The notes under the pieces are model-generated. The model made no database searches, was not told the DNA's origin, and worked only from the letters and a program-made list of their open reading frames with translations. Below are positions 54,691 to 64,000 of a stretch of DNA of 64,000 bases, piece after piece. The stretch is from Sphingomonas rhizophila (GTDB lineage: Bacteria > Pseudomonadota > Alphaproteobacteria > Sphingomonadales > Sphingomonadaceae): assembly GCF_014396585.1 (NCBI RefSeq), contig NZ_CP060717.1, positions 1,116,001-1,180,000 on the forward strand. The letters are read 5' to 3'. A program made the translations under genes and the position numbers. Positions within the stretch are counted from its first letter, which is position 1. Each line of letters begins with the position of its first letter.

Positions 54691-55413
54691 ATGGCGAACA
54701 GTTGGGCCAAGGACCGGGCCAACGCTTTCTACATGGGAATGGCCGGATTGTCGGTGGCCGCCGTGCTGGCCGGTTTCAGCACCACCTATTTCTTCCCGGG
54801 CGTCCGGGGAACGCTCGGTATTCCCTGGGTCGCGCATGTCCATGGTTGGCTCGCCATGGGTTGGGTGGTGCTGTTGACGACACAGGTCTTGCTCGTTCGC
54901 GCCGGAAAGACGCGCCTGCATCGCCGGATCGGTTGGATGGGCCTGCCGCTGGCCTTGTCCATTTGGGCCAGCAGCGTGCCGCTCGGACGGTGGGTAGCGG
55001 CGCGCGACCTGCCCGAGCAAGGCGGCTTCGCCTACGCGGCATTCGCGGGCACGCTGATCAGCCTGACCCTCTTCCTGACACTGGTCATCGCGGCCTTCGC
55101 GCTCCGCAGCCGACCAGACTGGCACAAGAGGCTGATACTGCTCGCCACGATTGTCCTGTTATGGCCGGCCTATTTCCGGTTTCGGCATTTCCTACCGTTC
55201 GTCCCGCGGCCAGAGATCACGCTGGCGCTGCTGCTCGCCGACCTGCCGATCCTCGTCGCCGCAATCCGCGACCGAGTTCGGTTTGGGCGGGTCCACCCAG
55301 CTTGGGCGATCGTCGGATCAGCGGTCTTTGTCGAACAGGTGGCGGAAATTGCCGCGTTCGAATCCGGCATCACCGCCACGCTCGGTGAGGCGTTGTTCGC
55401 CCTATTCGACTGA
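54691..55413 (+). CDS. Multi-pass membrane protein of unknown function, inserted between birA and coaX
   Basis: 240 residues, six to seven predicted TM helices (GMAGLSVAAVLAGFSTTYFF; HGWLAMGWVVLLTTQVLLV; RIGWMGLPLALSIWASSV; GTLISLTLFLTLVIAAFAL; LILLATIVLLWPAYF; ITLALLLADLPILVAAI). A HVHGWLAMGWV segment early in the chain resembles His-containing helices of small membrane oxidoreductases, but I would not assign function. The gene runs against its neighbours and its 3' end overlaps the birA 3' end by 12 bases. That suggests it was added here later. Confidence 0.75.
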   Translation: MANSWAKDRANAFYMGMAGLSVAAVLAGFSTTYFFPGVRGTLGIPWVAHVHGWLAMGWVVLLTTQVLLVRAGKTRLHRRIGWMGLPLALSIWASSVPLGRWVAARDLPEQGGFAYAAFAGTLISLTLFLTLVIAAFALRSRPDWHKRLILLATIVLLWPAYFRFRHFLPFVPRPEITLALLLADLPILVAAIRDRVRFGRVHPAWAIVGSAVFVEQVAEIAAFESGITATLGEALFALFD

Positions 55414-56100
55414 GAAAGTGACGTCGCCGGCGCGCACGATCTCGACGGCGCCGCCCGCAAGGCGCAGGCGAAGCGCGCCGTCGGGATCGAGACCGTCGAA
55501 GTTGCCGTCGATTCGTTGTCCTGGCCCGCTGTGCACGGAAAGAAGGCTGCCGACCGGGTGGGCGCGCGCCAGCCATGCGTCGACGATGCCTTGGCCCCGA
55601 GTGGTCCGCCACGCATCGAGCCAGGCGGCGAATCGATCGGCCAGGATTGGCGCAAACGTGTCGGGCGTGGTCTCGCCATCCAGCGCCGCGATTTGGCGCC
55701 CGGCAATTCGCGGTGCGCCGGCCAGGTTGACGCCCGTGCCGACCACGACGCGGTCGCCGCTTCGTTCGATCAGGACTCCGGCCAGCTTGGCCCCATCAAG
55801 CAGAAGGTCATTGGGCCATTTGAGCGAGAGCGACCGGTCCGGGGCGATCGCGGTGACCGCTTCAACCAGGGCTAGGCCAGCCAGCAGTGAGAGTGTCGAT
55901 GGCGACGGATCGTGCGGCCGCAACTCGACCAGTGTCGATCCAAGGAAATTGCCCGGAATGGAATCCCAGACACGGCCATGCCGCCCGCGCCCCGCGGATT
56001 GGCGTCGGGCCACCAGCCAATCGCCTTCTCTGGCGGTGGAATCGGCGAGCAACTCGGCGTTCGTCGAGCCGACCTGCCCGACGAAGCGGATGCGACTCAG
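55402..56100 (-). CDS. birA: Biotin-[acetyl-CoA-carboxylase] ligase, monofunctional, apparent CTG start
   Basis: Attaches biotin to the carboxylase carrier protein via biotinyl-AMP. The reading frame is intact: GSTNAELLAD, the biotin/AMP loop QSAGRGRHGRVWDS, LKWPNDLLLDGAKLAGVLIE, GTGVNLAG, and a short SH3-like C-terminus. There is no DNA-binding domain, so it is not a repressor. No ATG, GTG or TTG lies near the conserved start. CTG at 56100, whose bases overlap the nuoN stop (CTGA), gives 232 residues starting LSRIRFVGQ, a family-like N-terminus. It sits directly after nuoN. Confidence 0.88.
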   Translation of the reverse strand: MSRIRFVGQVGSTNAELLADSTAREGDWLVARRQSAGRGRHGRVWDSIPGNFLGSTLVELRPHDPSPSTLSLLAGLALVEAVTAIAPDRSLSLKWPNDLLLDGAKLAGVLIERSGDRVVVGTGVNLAGAPRIAGRQIAALDGETTPDTFAPILADRFAAWLDAWRTTRGQGIVDAWLARAHPVGSLLSVHSGPGQRIDGNFDGLDPDGALRLRLAGGAVEIVRAGDVTFSVE

Positions 56101-57530
56101 AACAGCGAACTCGCGGCGTTGGCGGTAAGCGTCCCGAGCGGACCGATCAGGAGGTAGCCGAGCGGCGACACGAACAGCGCCGCCAGAAGGATGAGGATGC
56201 CTTCGAGGTCGGTGCGTGCCTTCCGGAACGGACGGCCCGGCGCGTCGAAATACATCAGCTTGACGACCTTCAGGTAATAGAAGGCGCCCACCACCGTTCC
56301 TAGGATGCCGACGACGGCCAGCGGGATAAGGCCTTCCGCGACCGCCGCCTGGAACACCATCAGCTTCGGCCAGAAGCCGAACAGCGGAGGAATGCCGGCG
56401 AGGCTGAACATGAACACCGCCAGAGCGGCCGCCAGCCAGGGCCGCGACTGCGACAGGCCTGACAGACTGTCCATGCTTTCCAAGGGTTCGCCATCCTCGC
56501 CGCGCATACGCAGCACGCAAAGAAATGCGCCGAGCGTCATGACAACGTAGACCGCCATGTAGAACAACACCGACGACGCGCCGCGTGGGCCGCCGGCGAC
56601 GAGGCCAATCAACGCAAAGCCGACGTTGTTGATCGACGAATAGGCGAGCAGCCGCTTGATGTTGGTCTGGCCGTACGCCGCCACCGCACCAAGGATGATC
56701 GAGGCCAGCGAAGCGAAGATGATGATCTGGCGCCACGCGTCGATCGCCGGCGCCAGCGCATCGAGGCAGACGCGAACCGACAGCAGCACGGCGGCAACCT
56801 TCGGCGCCGAGGCGAAGAAGGCAGTAACCGGGGTCGGCGCGCCTTCGTAGACGTCCGGCGTCCACATGTGGAACGGAACAGCGCTGGTCTTGAAGGCGAG
56901 GCCGGCGAGCAGGAAAACGAGGCCGAACAGCAGGCCGAGCGAGTGAGTCCCCTCGCGCGCGAAGGCAGAGGCGATGCCGCTGAACTGGGTCGTGCCGGTA
57001 AATCCGTAGAGTAGCGAGATGCCGTAGAGCAGGATGCCCGAGGCCAGCGCGCCGAGGACGAAATATTTTAGGCCCGCCTCGGCCGACCGGTCGTCGGTTC
57101 GGCGGTAGGAGGCGAGGACATAGGCCGACAGGCTCTGAAGCTCGAGGCCGACGTAGAGGGTAACGAGGCTGGTCGCCGAGACCATCACCGCCATGCCGAC
57201 CGCGCTAAACAGGATCAGCACCGGATATTCGGCGCCATGCTCGAAGTCGCGCTCGAACCAGCCATGTGCGGCGACGATCGCCACCGCCGCGCACAGGAAA
57301 ATGAGCAGCTTGCCGAACGCTCCGAACCCGTCGGCGGCGATCAGGCCACCGAACAGGGCGCCGTCGGTCTGCGGCGGGCCGATGAGGCTGACCGCCGCGG
57401 CCAGCAGCAGCGCGATCGCGGCCCAGCTCGTCACACCCGCCGAGCGGCGGCCGGCGAAGGCGGCGACCATCATCAGCACGATCGCGCCGATGGTCAGAAT
57501 GGCTTCGGGAAGGATGGCGGCGAAGTTCAT
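56097..57530 (-). CDS. nuoN: NADH-quinone oxidoreductase subunit N
   Basis: One of the antiporter-like proton-pumping subunits of complex I. 477 residues with about 14 TM helices. The charged residues of the pump are in LKYFVLGALASGILLYG and LLAYSSINNVGFALIG, with a conserved Lys in FKTSAVPFHMWTPDVYEGAP. ATG at 57530 shares one base with the nuoM stop. Last gene of the nuo string visible, followed by birA. Confidence 0.96.
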   Translation of the reverse strand: MNFAAILPEAILTIGAIVLMMVAAFAGRRSAGVTSWAAIALLLAAAVSLIGPPQTDGALFGGLIAADGFGAFGKLLIFLCAAVAIVAAHGWFERDFEHGAEYPVLILFSAVGMAVMVSATSLVTLYVGLELQSLSAYVLASYRRTDDRSAEAGLKYFVLGALASGILLYGISLLYGFTGTTQFSGIASAFAREGTHSLGLLFGLVFLLAGLAFKTSAVPFHMWTPDVYEGAPTPVTAFFASAPKVAAVLLSVRVCLDALAPAIDAWRQIIIFASLASIILGAVAAYGQTNIKRLLAYSSINNVGFALIGLVAGGPRGASSVLFYMAVYVVMTLGAFLCVLRMRGEDGEPLESMDSLSGLSQSRPWLAAALAVFMFSLAGIPPLFGFWPKLMVFQAAVAEGLIPLAVVGILGTVVGAFYYLKVVKLMYFDAPGRPFRKARTDLEGILILLAALFVSPLGYLLIGPLGTLTANAASSLF

Positions 57531-59086
57531 CAGTGGGCCTCCGCCGGGGCGTGTTCGGCCGGCGCGCCGTGGGGCGCAGCGGTGACCGGCTTGCCGGGAA
57601 TGACATGGGCATCGCCCCTCGGCGCGGCGCGCTCGATGCGGGTCAGCAGGCGCCCGACATCCTCACGCATCGGCCGCATGAAGCTTTCGGGATAGATGCC
57701 CATCCACAATACGCAGGCCGCGATCGGGGCGAGCAGCCACAGTTCGCGCGCGTCGAGATCGGGCATCGCCGCTGCGTCGGCATTGCGCTGCGTGCCGTAG
57801 ACGACGCGCCAGTAGAGATAGAGCATATAGGCCGCGCCAAGGATGATGCCGGTGGTCGCGACCACCGCCGCCCATGACGACGCCTCGTAGGTGCCCACCA
57901 GGCTGAGGAACTCGCCGACGAAACCGCTGGTGCCGGGCAGGCCGACGCTGGCCATGGTGAACAACATGAAGAACAGCGCATACTTCGGCATGTTGTCGGC
58001 CAAACCGCCGTAGCGCGCGATCTCGCGGGTGTGGAGCCGGTCGTAAATCACGCCGACGCACAGGAACAGCGCACCCGACACCAGGCCGTGGCTCAGCATG
58101 ACGATCAGCGCGCCTTCGATCCCCTGCCGGTTGAAGGCGAACAGGCCGAACGTGACGAACGCCATGTGGGCGACCGACGAATAGGCGATCAGCTTCTTCA
58201 TGTCGTGCTGGACCAGCGCGATCAGCGAGGTGACGACCACCGCGATGCCGCTGAGGACGAACACGAACGGCATGAACTGAGCGGACGCTTCCGGGAACAT
58301 CGGCAGGCTGAAGCGGATGAAGCCATAGCCGCCCATCTTGAGAAGCACGCCGGCGAGGATGACCGAACCGGCGGTCGGCGCCTGGACGTGCGCGTCGGGA
58401 AGCCAGGTGTGGACCGGCCACATCGGCATCTTGACCGCGAAACTGGCGAAGAAGGCAAGCCACAGCCACCATTGCAGGCCGGGCGCGAAGTCGTAGGCCA
58501 TCAGCTCGGGGATCGACGACGTGCCGGCGATGCCGATCATCACCAGCATCGCGATCAGCATCAGCACCGATCCGGCCAGCGTATAGAGGAAGAATTTGTA
58601 GCTGGCCTTGATCCGCTCGACGCCGCCCCAGATGCCGATGATCAGGTACATCGGGATCAGGCCACCTTCGAAGAAGATGTAGAACAACAGCAGGTCCTGC
58701 GCGGCGAACACGCCAATCATCAGCGCCTCCATCAGGAGGAACGCCGCCATATATTCGGGCACGCGCTTGTCGATCGCGCGCCACGACGCGCCGATGCAGA
58801 TCGGCATCAGGAACACGCTGAGCATGATCAGCATCAGCGCGATGCCGTCGATGCCGAGCGCCCAGCTGACCGGAAGGCCGGTCCCCAGTTGCTCGACGAA
58901 CTGCCACTGCGCGCCCGCCGGGTCATAAGACGCCCATAGGCCGATGCCGAGGGCGAGATCGGCCAGCGTCGCGATCAGCGCCAGCCAGCGTGCGCCGTTG
59001 GCGTTAAGGAACAGCGCGACGATCCCCGCGATCAGCGGGATGGCGATCATCAGCGACAGGATCGGCAGTCCGGTCATGCCACCCAC
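57530..59086 (-). CDS. nuoM: NADH-quinone oxidoreductase subunit M
   Basis: Proton-pumping antiporter-like subunit of complex I, 518 residues, about 14 TM helices. Conserved core motifs [21 protein letters not shown], split as [16 protein letters not shown], and [17 protein letters not shown] with its Lys/His pair. The Glu in the fifth helix ([11 protein letters not shown]) is the key proton residue. A His/Ala/Pro-rich soluble tail ends AEHAPAEAH. It overlaps nuoL by 13 bases. Confidence 0.96.
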   Translation of the reverse strand: MGGMTGLPILSLMIAIPLIAGIVALFLNANGARWLALIATLADLALGIGLWASYDPAGAQWQFVEQLGTGLPVSWALGIDGIALMLIMLSVFLMPICIGASWRAIDKRVPEYMAAFLLMEALMIGVFAAQDLLLFYIFFEGGLIPMYLIIGIWGGVERIKASYKFFLYTLAGSVLMLIAMLVMIGIAGTSSIPELMAYDFAPGLQWWLWLAFFASFAVKMPMWPVHTWLPDAHVQAPTAGSVILAGVLLKMGGYGFIRFSLPMFPEASAQFMPFVFVLSGIAVVVTSLIALVQHDMKKLIAYSSVAHMAFVTFGLFAFNRQGIEGALIVMLSHGLVSGALFLCVGVIYDRLHTREIARYGGLADNMPKYALFFMLFTMASVGLPGTSGFVGEFLSLVGTYEASSWAAVVATTGIILGAAYMLYLYWRVVYGTQRNADAAAMPDLDARELWLLAPIAACVLWMGIYPESFMRPMREDVGRLLTRIERAAPRGDAHVIPGKPVTAAPHGAPAEHAPAEAH

Positions 59087-61134
59087 CAGAAAACCCAGGT
59101 AGCCGCGCCGATCAGGCCAAGAAGCATCACCAGCGCATAGTTGGTGACGTAACCCGACTGGAACCGCGTCGTGATCCGGTTGCCGACGCCGACCAGCGCC
59201 GCCGCGCCATGCGGTCCGAAGCGGTCGATGGTCTGCTCGTCACCGCGCTTCCAGAACAGGCGGCCAAGCGCCATCGCCGGACGGACGAAGATCGCGTCGT
59301 AGAGTTCGTCGAAATACCATTTGTGCATGAGGAAACGGTGCAGTCCCGGGAATTGCGCGACGAACGCGGCGGGGGCGCCGGGCACGCGAATATAATTGCG
59401 ATAAGCGATGGCGAGGCCGATGAGCATCACGGCGAACGGCGTGTACTTCACCCATTTCGGCACCTCGTGCATGGCGTGGGCAAGGTGCTCGTTGAACGCG
59501 AGGCTGTGGTTCCAGAACTCGCCGGCCGTTTCCGGTTCAATGAAGCTGTGCGCGAAGGTGAAGCCCGCCGCGACCGCGCCGAGCGCCAGCAGGGCGAGCG
59601 GCGCCAGCATCGTCCACGGGCTTTCGTGCGGATGATAGCCGGCGGTGCCTTCGACAACCCTGGCGCCATGGTCGTGAGCGCTGTCGTGATCCGACGCCTC
59701 CTCCGATTCATCCTCGTGATGGTGATGAACCGCGTGCTGGATGTGCTCGCTGCCCGCCCAGCGTGCCTTGCCGAAGAAGGTCAGGAAGATAAGGCGCCAG
59801 CTGTAGAAGCTGGTCAGGAGCGCGGCGAAGGCGCCAAGGAAGAAGGCAATGTTGCCGTGGACCGTGCCGCTGGCGAATGCGCTCTCCAGGATCGCGTCCT
59901 TCGAATAGTAGCCGGCAAAACCGAGTCCGAACAGGCCGACGCCAGTGATCGCCAGCGTGCCCGCGACCATCGTCCAGAAGGTGATCGGGATCTCTTTCCT
60001 CAGCGCGCCGTAATAACGCATGTCCTGTTCATGGTGCATCGCGTGGATGACCGAGCCGGCGCCGAGGAACAGCAGCGCCTTGAAAAAGGCGTGGGTAAAC
60101 AGGTGGAACATCGCCGCGCCATAGGCGCCGACGCCGGCGGCGAAGAACATGTAGCCGAGCTGCGAACAGGTCGAATAGGCGATGACCCGCTTGATGTCGT
60201 TTTGCACGGTGCCGACGGTCGCGGCGAAGATGCAGGTCGCGGCGCCGACGTAGGTGACGACGGTCATCGCGGTCGGCGACACGTCGAACATCGGCGACAG
60301 GCGGCACACCATGAACACGCCGGCCGTGACCATCGTCGCGGCGTGGATCAGCGCGCTGACCGGGGTCGGGCCCTCCATCGCGTCGGGAAGCCAGGTGTGC
60401 AGGCCGAGCTGGGCCGACTTGCCCATCGCGCCGACGAACAGCAGCAGGCAGAGCAGCGTCATCGTGTCGACGCGCAGGCCGGCAAAGCCGATCGTCGAAC
60501 CGGCCATGCCGGGAGCGGCCGCAAGGATGGCCGGAATCGACACGGTGTTGAACACCAGGAAGGTTCCGAAGATGCCGAGCGAGAAACCAAAGTCGCCGAC
60601 GCGATTGACGACGAACGCCTTCAGCGCCGCGGCGTTGGCCGACGGCTTGTGGTACCAGAAGCCGATCAGCAGGTAGGAAGCGAGACCCACCCCTTCCCAG
60701 CCGAAAAACATCTGCACCAGGCTGTCGGCGGTGACCAGCATCAGCATGGCGAAGGTGAACAGCGACAGATAGGCGAAAAAGCGCGGCTGGCTGGGATCCT
60801 CGTCCATGTAGCCCCAGCTGTAGAGATGGACGAGGCTGGACACGCTGGTAACGACGACCAGCATCACGGCGGTCAGCGCGTCGACGCGGAGCGCCCAATC
60901 GACGCTCATCGCGTCGGAGCGGATCCAGTCGAGCACCGGCACGACCGTCGGCTCGGCGCTATGTGCGACGAAGTTGAGGAAGATCGGCCAGCTGAGCAGG
61001 CAGCTGATGAACAGCGCGCCAGTGGTCACGACCTTGGCCGGCACCTTGCCGATGACGCGACCGCCGAGGCCCGCGACCAGCGCGGCCAGCAGCGGCAGGA
61101 AGACGATCAGCTTGATGGACAGGTCGAGAGGCAT
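59074..61134 (-). CDS. nuoL: NADH-quinone oxidoreductase subunit L
   Basis: Largest membrane subunit of complex I (686 aa), with the long lateral helix at the C-terminus. Conserved motifs: [34 protein letters not shown], split as [16 protein letters not shown], and [18 protein letters not shown] His-rich insert ([19 protein letters not shown], about residues 455-480) lies in a loop, as in some relatives. It is one base from nuoK (shared A). Confidence 0.96.
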   Translation of the reverse strand: MPLDLSIKLIVFLPLLAALVAGLGGRVIGKVPAKVVTTGALFISCLLSWPIFLNFVAHSAEPTVVPVLDWIRSDAMSVDWALRVDALTAVMLVVVTSVSSLVHLYSWGYMDEDPSQPRFFAYLSLFTFAMLMLVTADSLVQMFFGWEGVGLASYLLIGFWYHKPSANAAALKAFVVNRVGDFGFSLGIFGTFLVFNTVSIPAILAAAPGMAGSTIGFAGLRVDTMTLLCLLLFVGAMGKSAQLGLHTWLPDAMEGPTPVSALIHAATMVTAGVFMVCRLSPMFDVSPTAMTVVTYVGAATCIFAATVGTVQNDIKRVIAYSTCSQLGYMFFAAGVGAYGAAMFHLFTHAFFKALLFLGAGSVIHAMHHEQDMRYYGALRKEIPITFWTMVAGTLAITGVGLFGLGFAGYYSKDAILESAFASGTVHGNIAFFLGAFAALLTSFYSWRLIFLTFFGKARWAGSEHIQHAVHHHHEDESEEASDHDSAHDHGARVVEGTAGYHPHESPWTMLAPLALLALGAVAAGFTFAHSFIEPETAGEFWNHSLAFNEHLAHAMHEVPKWVKYTPFAVMLIGLAIAYRNYIRVPGAPAAFVAQFPGLHRFLMHKWYFDELYDAIFVRPAMALGRLFWKRGDEQTIDRFGPHGAAALVGVGNRITTRFQSGYVTNYALVMLLGLIGAATWVFWWVA

Positions 61135-61439
61135 CAGCCGCGCATCCGGTTGACGTCGTCGACCGCGATCGAGCCGCGGCGACGGAAGAAAATGACAAGG
61201 ATGGCGAGGCCGATCGCGGCCTCGGCGGCGGCAACGGTCAGGACAAACATCGCGAAAATCTGGCCGGTGATGTCGCTCAGATAGGCGCTGAACGCGACCA
61301 GGTTGATGTTCACCGCCAGCAGGATCAGTTCGATCGCCATCAGCATCAGGATGATGTTGCGGCGGTTGATGAAGATGCCGAGCACCCCGATCGTGAACAG
61401 GATCGCGGCGACAGTCAGATAGTGCATCAGGCCGATCAC
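61134..61439 (-). CDS. nuoK: NADH-quinone oxidoreductase subunit K
   Basis: Small (101 aa) three-helix MrpC-like subunit of the proton channel. Helices [37 protein letters not shown] (with the conserved Glu in IELIL) and [20 protein letters not shown] (second conserved Glu) are clear. It overlaps nuoJ by four bases. Confidence 0.96.
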   Translation of the reverse strand: MIGLMHYLTVAAILFTIGVLGIFINRRNIILMLMAIELILLAVNINLVAFSAYLSDITGQIFAMFVLTVAAAEAAIGLAILVIFFRRRGSIAVDDVNRMRG

Positions 61440-62038
61440 AGCTTCATCCCCTCGCCAACACCCGGATTGAGGTTCCGAACCGCTTCCTTCGGATCACGAT
61501 CGACCTGGCGGCTGATTTTCTGCCCGCGAACGTCGCCGCGGCTGCGGTGGGTCAGGACGATCGCGCCGATCATGGCGACCAGCAGGATCAGGCCGGCCAA
61601 TTCGAACGGGAACAGGTAACGGCCGTAGAGCGCCGCGCCGACGGCTTCGATATTCGGCTGGCTGGCGGCCACAGGTGCGCCCTCGGTGACCGGACCGGCC
61701 TTCCACGCCGCTGCAGCCAACACCATTTCGGCCAGCAGCACCAGCGCGATCAGGATCCCGAACGGCAAGTTCTTGGAAAAGCCGGAGCGCAGAGCCGCGA
61801 AGTCGATGTCCAGCATCATGACGATGAACAGGAACAGGACGGCGACCGCGCCGACATAGACGATCACCAGCAGCATGGCGATGAACTCGGCACCCAGCAA
61901 CAGCATCAGGCCGGCCGCGTTGAAGAATGCGACGATCAGCCATAGCACGCTGTGGACCGGGTTACGCGCGAAGATGACCAGCACCGCCGAAGCGATGGTG
62001 AGCGTCGCGAACAGGTAAAATGCGAGGGTAGCGATCAT
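61436..62038 (-). CDS. nuoJ: NADH-quinone oxidoreductase subunit J
   Basis: Membrane subunit of complex I linking the peripheral and pumping arms. 200 residues with five TM helices; the conserved [41 protein letters not shown] core is visible in pieces ([20 protein letters not shown]). C-terminal soluble stretch ([18 protein letters not shown]). It follows nuoI by 15 bases. Confidence 0.95.
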   Translation of the reverse strand: MIATLAFYLFATLTIASAVLVIFARNPVHSVLWLIVAFFNAAGLMLLLGAEFIAMLLVIVYVGAVAVLFLFIVMMLDIDFAALRSGFSKNLPFGILIALVLLAEMVLAAAAWKAGPVTEGAPVAASQPNIEAVGAALYGRYLFPFELAGLILLVAMIGAIVLTHRSRGDVRGQKISRQVDRDPKEAVRNLNPGVGEGMKL

Positions 62039-62053
62039 GAGGTTGCGCGCCGC

Positions 62054-62536
62054 CTACCGGTAAGCCGCATCGGCGGCAAGATTGGCGGCAATCGCGCTTT
62101 CCCAGCGGTCACCGTTAGCCAGCAGCTTGGCCTTGTCGTAGAGCAATTCCTCGCGCGTTTCGGTCGCGAATTCCAGGTTCGGCCCCTCGACGATGGCATC
62201 CACCGGGCACGCTTCCGCGCACAGGCCGCAATAGATGCACTTCACCATGTCGATGTCGTAACGCGTCGTCCGGCGGCTGCCGTCGGCGCGCGGCTCGGCC
62301 TCGATCGTGATCGCCTGCGCCGGGCAGATCGCCTCGCACAGCTTGCACGCGATGCAGCGCTCCTCGCCGTTCGGATAGCGGCGAAGCGCATGCTCACCGC
62401 GAAAGCGCGGCGACTGCGGCACCTTCTCGTACGGATAGTTGATCGTCGCCTTTGGCTTGAAGAAATACTTCAATGTCAGGACGTGCGCCTTCACGAATTC
62501 CCACAGGGTGAAGGCCTTGATGGTGCGGGCGATCAT
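62054..62536 (-). CDS. nuoI: NADH-quinone oxidoreductase subunit I
   Basis: Peripheral-arm iron-sulfur subunit carrying clusters N6a and N6b. 160 residues from the ATG at 62536 (the frame runs much further upstream but through nuoH). The two 4Fe-4S motifs are [12 protein letters not shown] (Cys61/64/67/71) and [12 protein letters not shown] (Cys100/103/106/110), preceded by a single amphipathic helix. ATGA overlap with nuoH. Confidence 0.96.
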   Translation of the reverse strand: MIARTIKAFTLWEFVKAHVLTLKYFFKPKATINYPYEKVPQSPRFRGEHALRRYPNGEERCIACKLCEAICPAQAITIEAEPRADGSRRTTRYDIDMVKCIYCGLCAEACPVDAIVEGPNLEFATETREELLYDKAKLLANGDRWESAIAANLAADAAYR

Positions 62537-63588
62537 ACGGGCAACCCCTGGGTTTTGATCATCAGCCAGCCCGAAATGAGCACGACAAACAGCAGCGACA
62601 GCGGCAGGAAGATTTTCCAGCCCAACCGCATCAGCTGGTCGTAGCGGTACCTCGGCACGGTCGCCTTCACCCATCCGAAGACGAAGAAGAAGAAGGCCAT
62701 CTTGGCGAACAGCCAGATGATGCCGGGGACGGCGTAGAGGAAACCGATGTTGAGCGGCGGCAGGAACCCGCCCCAGAACAGGATGGCGTTCAGCGCGCAC
62801 ATCAGGATGACGTTGGCATATTCGCCGAGCCAGAACAGCGCGAAGCTCATCGACGAATATTCGGTCTGGTGCCCGGCGACGAGCTCGCTTTCCGCCTCGA
62901 CCAGGTCGAACGGCGTGCGAAAAGTCTCGGCCATCGAGCTGATCAGGAACACCACCGCCATCGGGAACAGTAGCGGATTGAAGCCAAAGCCGTTCAGCAG
63001 GCCGAAACCGATGTTGCCCTGCTGCTTCATGACGATGTCGGTGAGGTTGAAGCTGCCCGAATAGAGCACGACGCAAATCAGGACGAAGCCGATCGACACT
63101 TCGTAGCTGACCATCTGCGCCGCCGCGCGGAGCGCCGAGAAGAAGGGATATTTGGAGTTGGACGCCCAGCCGGCGATGATCACGCCGTAGACGCCCAGGC
63201 TGCTCGCGGCGAGGATGTAGAGCAGGCCGACGTTGATGTCGGTCAGCACCACGCCGACGTCGAACGGCACCACCGCCCACACGATCAGCGCGACCGTGAA
63301 GGTGATGATCGGCGCGATCAGGAACAGGCCCTTGTTCGCGCTCGACGGGACGATGGTTTCTTTCAGAAACACCTTCAGCCCGTCGGCGAAGCTTTGCAGC
63401 AGGCCCCAGGGACCGACAACGTTCGGCCCGCGCCGCAGCGCGATCGCCGCCCAGATCTTGCGTTCGGCATAGATGACCATCGCCACCGCCAGCATCAGCG
63501 GCAGGGCGATGACTAGGATGCCGATGATCGTCGCCAGGAACCACGCCCAGCCGTAAACCATGCCGTGAGAGACGAAGAAGTCGGTCAC
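62533..63588 (-). CDS. nuoH: NADH-quinone oxidoreductase subunit H
   Basis: Membrane subunit of complex I forming much of the quinone-binding chamber. 351 residues, eight TM helices. Visible: [33 protein letters not shown], shown as [16 protein letters not shown] and [10 protein letters not shown], plus [22 protein letters not shown] split at [17 protein letters not shown] start at 63588 inside the nuoG stop (GTGA overlap). Confidence 0.96.
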   Translation of the reverse strand: MTDFFVSHGMVYGWAWFLATIIGILVIALPLMLAVAMVIYAERKIWAAIALRRGPNVVGPWGLLQSFADGLKVFLKETIVPSSANKGLFLIAPIITFTVALIVWAVVPFDVGVVLTDINVGLLYILAASSLGVYGVIIAGWASNSKYPFFSALRAAAQMVSYEVSIGFVLICVVLYSGSFNLTDIVMKQQGNIGFGLLNGFGFNPLLFPMAVVFLISSMAETFRTPFDLVEAESELVAGHQTEYSSMSFALFWLGEYANVILMCALNAILFWGGFLPPLNIGFLYAVPGIIWLFAKMAFFFFVFGWVKATVPRYRYDQLMRLGWKIFLPLSLLFVVLISGWLMIKTQGLPV

Positions 63589-64000
63589 TCGGCCGCCTCC
63601 TCGTAGACAACGCCGTGGACGATTTCGTCGGAGCAGCGGCGCATCGTCGGGCTGGCGCGGCAGATCGCGTTGGTCAGGTAGAAGTCCTTGACCGGATAAC
63701 CGACCGGGCCTTCGGCCTTGGCGTCGAGCGTTGGCGGCGACCAGGGCATTTCGACGATACCGTCGGTGGCAAGCGCCGGCACGTCGGCGACCATCGCCGC
63801 GCGAAGCTGGTCGAAGCGGTCGAACGGCAGCGGCTTGCCGATGAGGTCGCTGACCGCGCGGAAGATCGTCCAGTCCTCGCGCGCATCGCCCGGCGGGAAG
63901 ACGGCGCGCTCGCCGCGCTGTACCCGGCCCTCGATGTTGACCCAGGTACCGTGCTTTTCGGCATAGGTCGCGCCTGGCAGCACTAGGTCCGCCTGCGCCG
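63585..64000 (-). CDS. nuoG: NADH-quinone oxidoreductase subunit G, partial (N-terminus beyond window edge)
   Basis: C-terminal end of the molybdopterin-oxidoreductase-like iron-sulfur subunit. The frame is open from the window edge: [40 protein letters not shown], and [20 protein letters not shown], which match the NuoG C-terminal region, and it ends at 63585. The conserved cluster ligands lie outside the window. It is followed by nuoH with a 4-base overlap, the standard nuo order. Confidence 0.92.
   Translation of the reverse strand, partial: AQADLVLPGATYAEKHGTWVNIEGRVQRGERAVFPPGDAREDWTIFRAVSDLIGKPLPFDRFDQLRAAMVADVPALATDGIVEMPWSPPTLDAKAEGPVGYPVKDFYLTNAICRASPTMRRCSDEIVHGVVYEEAAE

Noticed and set aside
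55402-56865. A 487-codon minus-strand frame
   Set aside because: Only the last 232 codons are birA; the upstream part lies within nuoN in another frame.
59209-61284. A 691-codon open frame on the plus strand
   Set aside because: It is antisense to nuoL over its whole length; long antisense frames are common in GC-rich genes and its translation is Arg/Gly/His-rich with no domain.
62054-63610. A 518-codon minus-strand frame
   Set aside because: Only the last 160 codons are nuoI; the rest runs through nuoH in the wrong frame and is Arg-rich noise.

Overview
The window reads as a high-GC alphaproteobacterial chromosome, most likely a member of the Sphingomonadales. The signs are the pckA / chvI-chvG-hprK-rapZ-EIIA-HPr block, the lptD-surA-pdxA-rsmA string, the exosortase-A-associated PLP decarboxylase and acyl-CoA ligase pair, the nuo-birA-coaX-RNase J-DUF1467 string, and a GTTC-N7-GTTC LexA box. 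Coding density is very high. No gap between genes exceeds about 170 bases, so there is no empty stretch over 300 bases. I see no rRNA, tRNA, IS element or CRISPR array.

Layout. 1-13.8 kb: partial pepA, diverging from the outer-membrane biogenesis operon lptD-surA-pdxA-rsmA; then, on the minus strand, a CitE-like lyase, guaB, rsmB and a TPR protein; then a SPFH/NfeD pair and pckA. 14-19 kb: the ChvI/ChvG two-component system with a regulatory PTS branch (HprK, RapZ, EIIA, HPr) and a TrmH-type RNA methyltransferase. 19-26 kb: META-domain lipoprotein, rmuC, two cysteine-rich metal-binding proteins, a collapsed VOC gene, def, recR, fmt and truA. 25.5-29.3 kb: exosortase-A-associated PLP decarboxylase, acyl-CoA ligase and ACP, with no exosortase in sight. 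29-33 kb: trxB and a small thiol/metal operon (beta-barrel, Cys/His secreted protein, glutaredoxin-MauE fusion) behind a mercury-type MerR-family promoter. 33-45.9 kb: pyrG, secG, tpiA, ppiD, an isolated trpG/pabA, lexA, a VOC protein, a membrane ClpP-fold protein, comEC, gltX and gltA. 45.9-52 kb: histidine kinase, DUF2336 protein, a nucleotidyltransferase-like membrane protein and a large coiled-coil membrane protein. 52-64 kb: DUF1467, RNase J, coaX, an inserted membrane protein, birA and nuoN to nuoG (partial).

Two cautions. First, at least nine genes carry single-site frame breaks, most of them one base short in a short C or G run. They include gltA, which should be essential, so I read most of them as sequencing or assembly errors rather than decay; the broken genes are given here as merged spans. 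Second, many start codons are GTG, TTG or, for birA, apparently CTG, and several were chosen by ribosome binding site or homology rather than by length.

Most interesting points: a 20-bp perfect palindrome with mer-operator half-sites in the 20-bp spacer of a promoter for a glutaredoxin-MauE operon, with no MerR-family gene in the window; the absence of trpE, trpD, trpC, moaC and moeA from a locus where relatives carry them, leaving trpG/pabA alone next to lexA; and an opposite-strand membrane gene inserted between birA and coaX.
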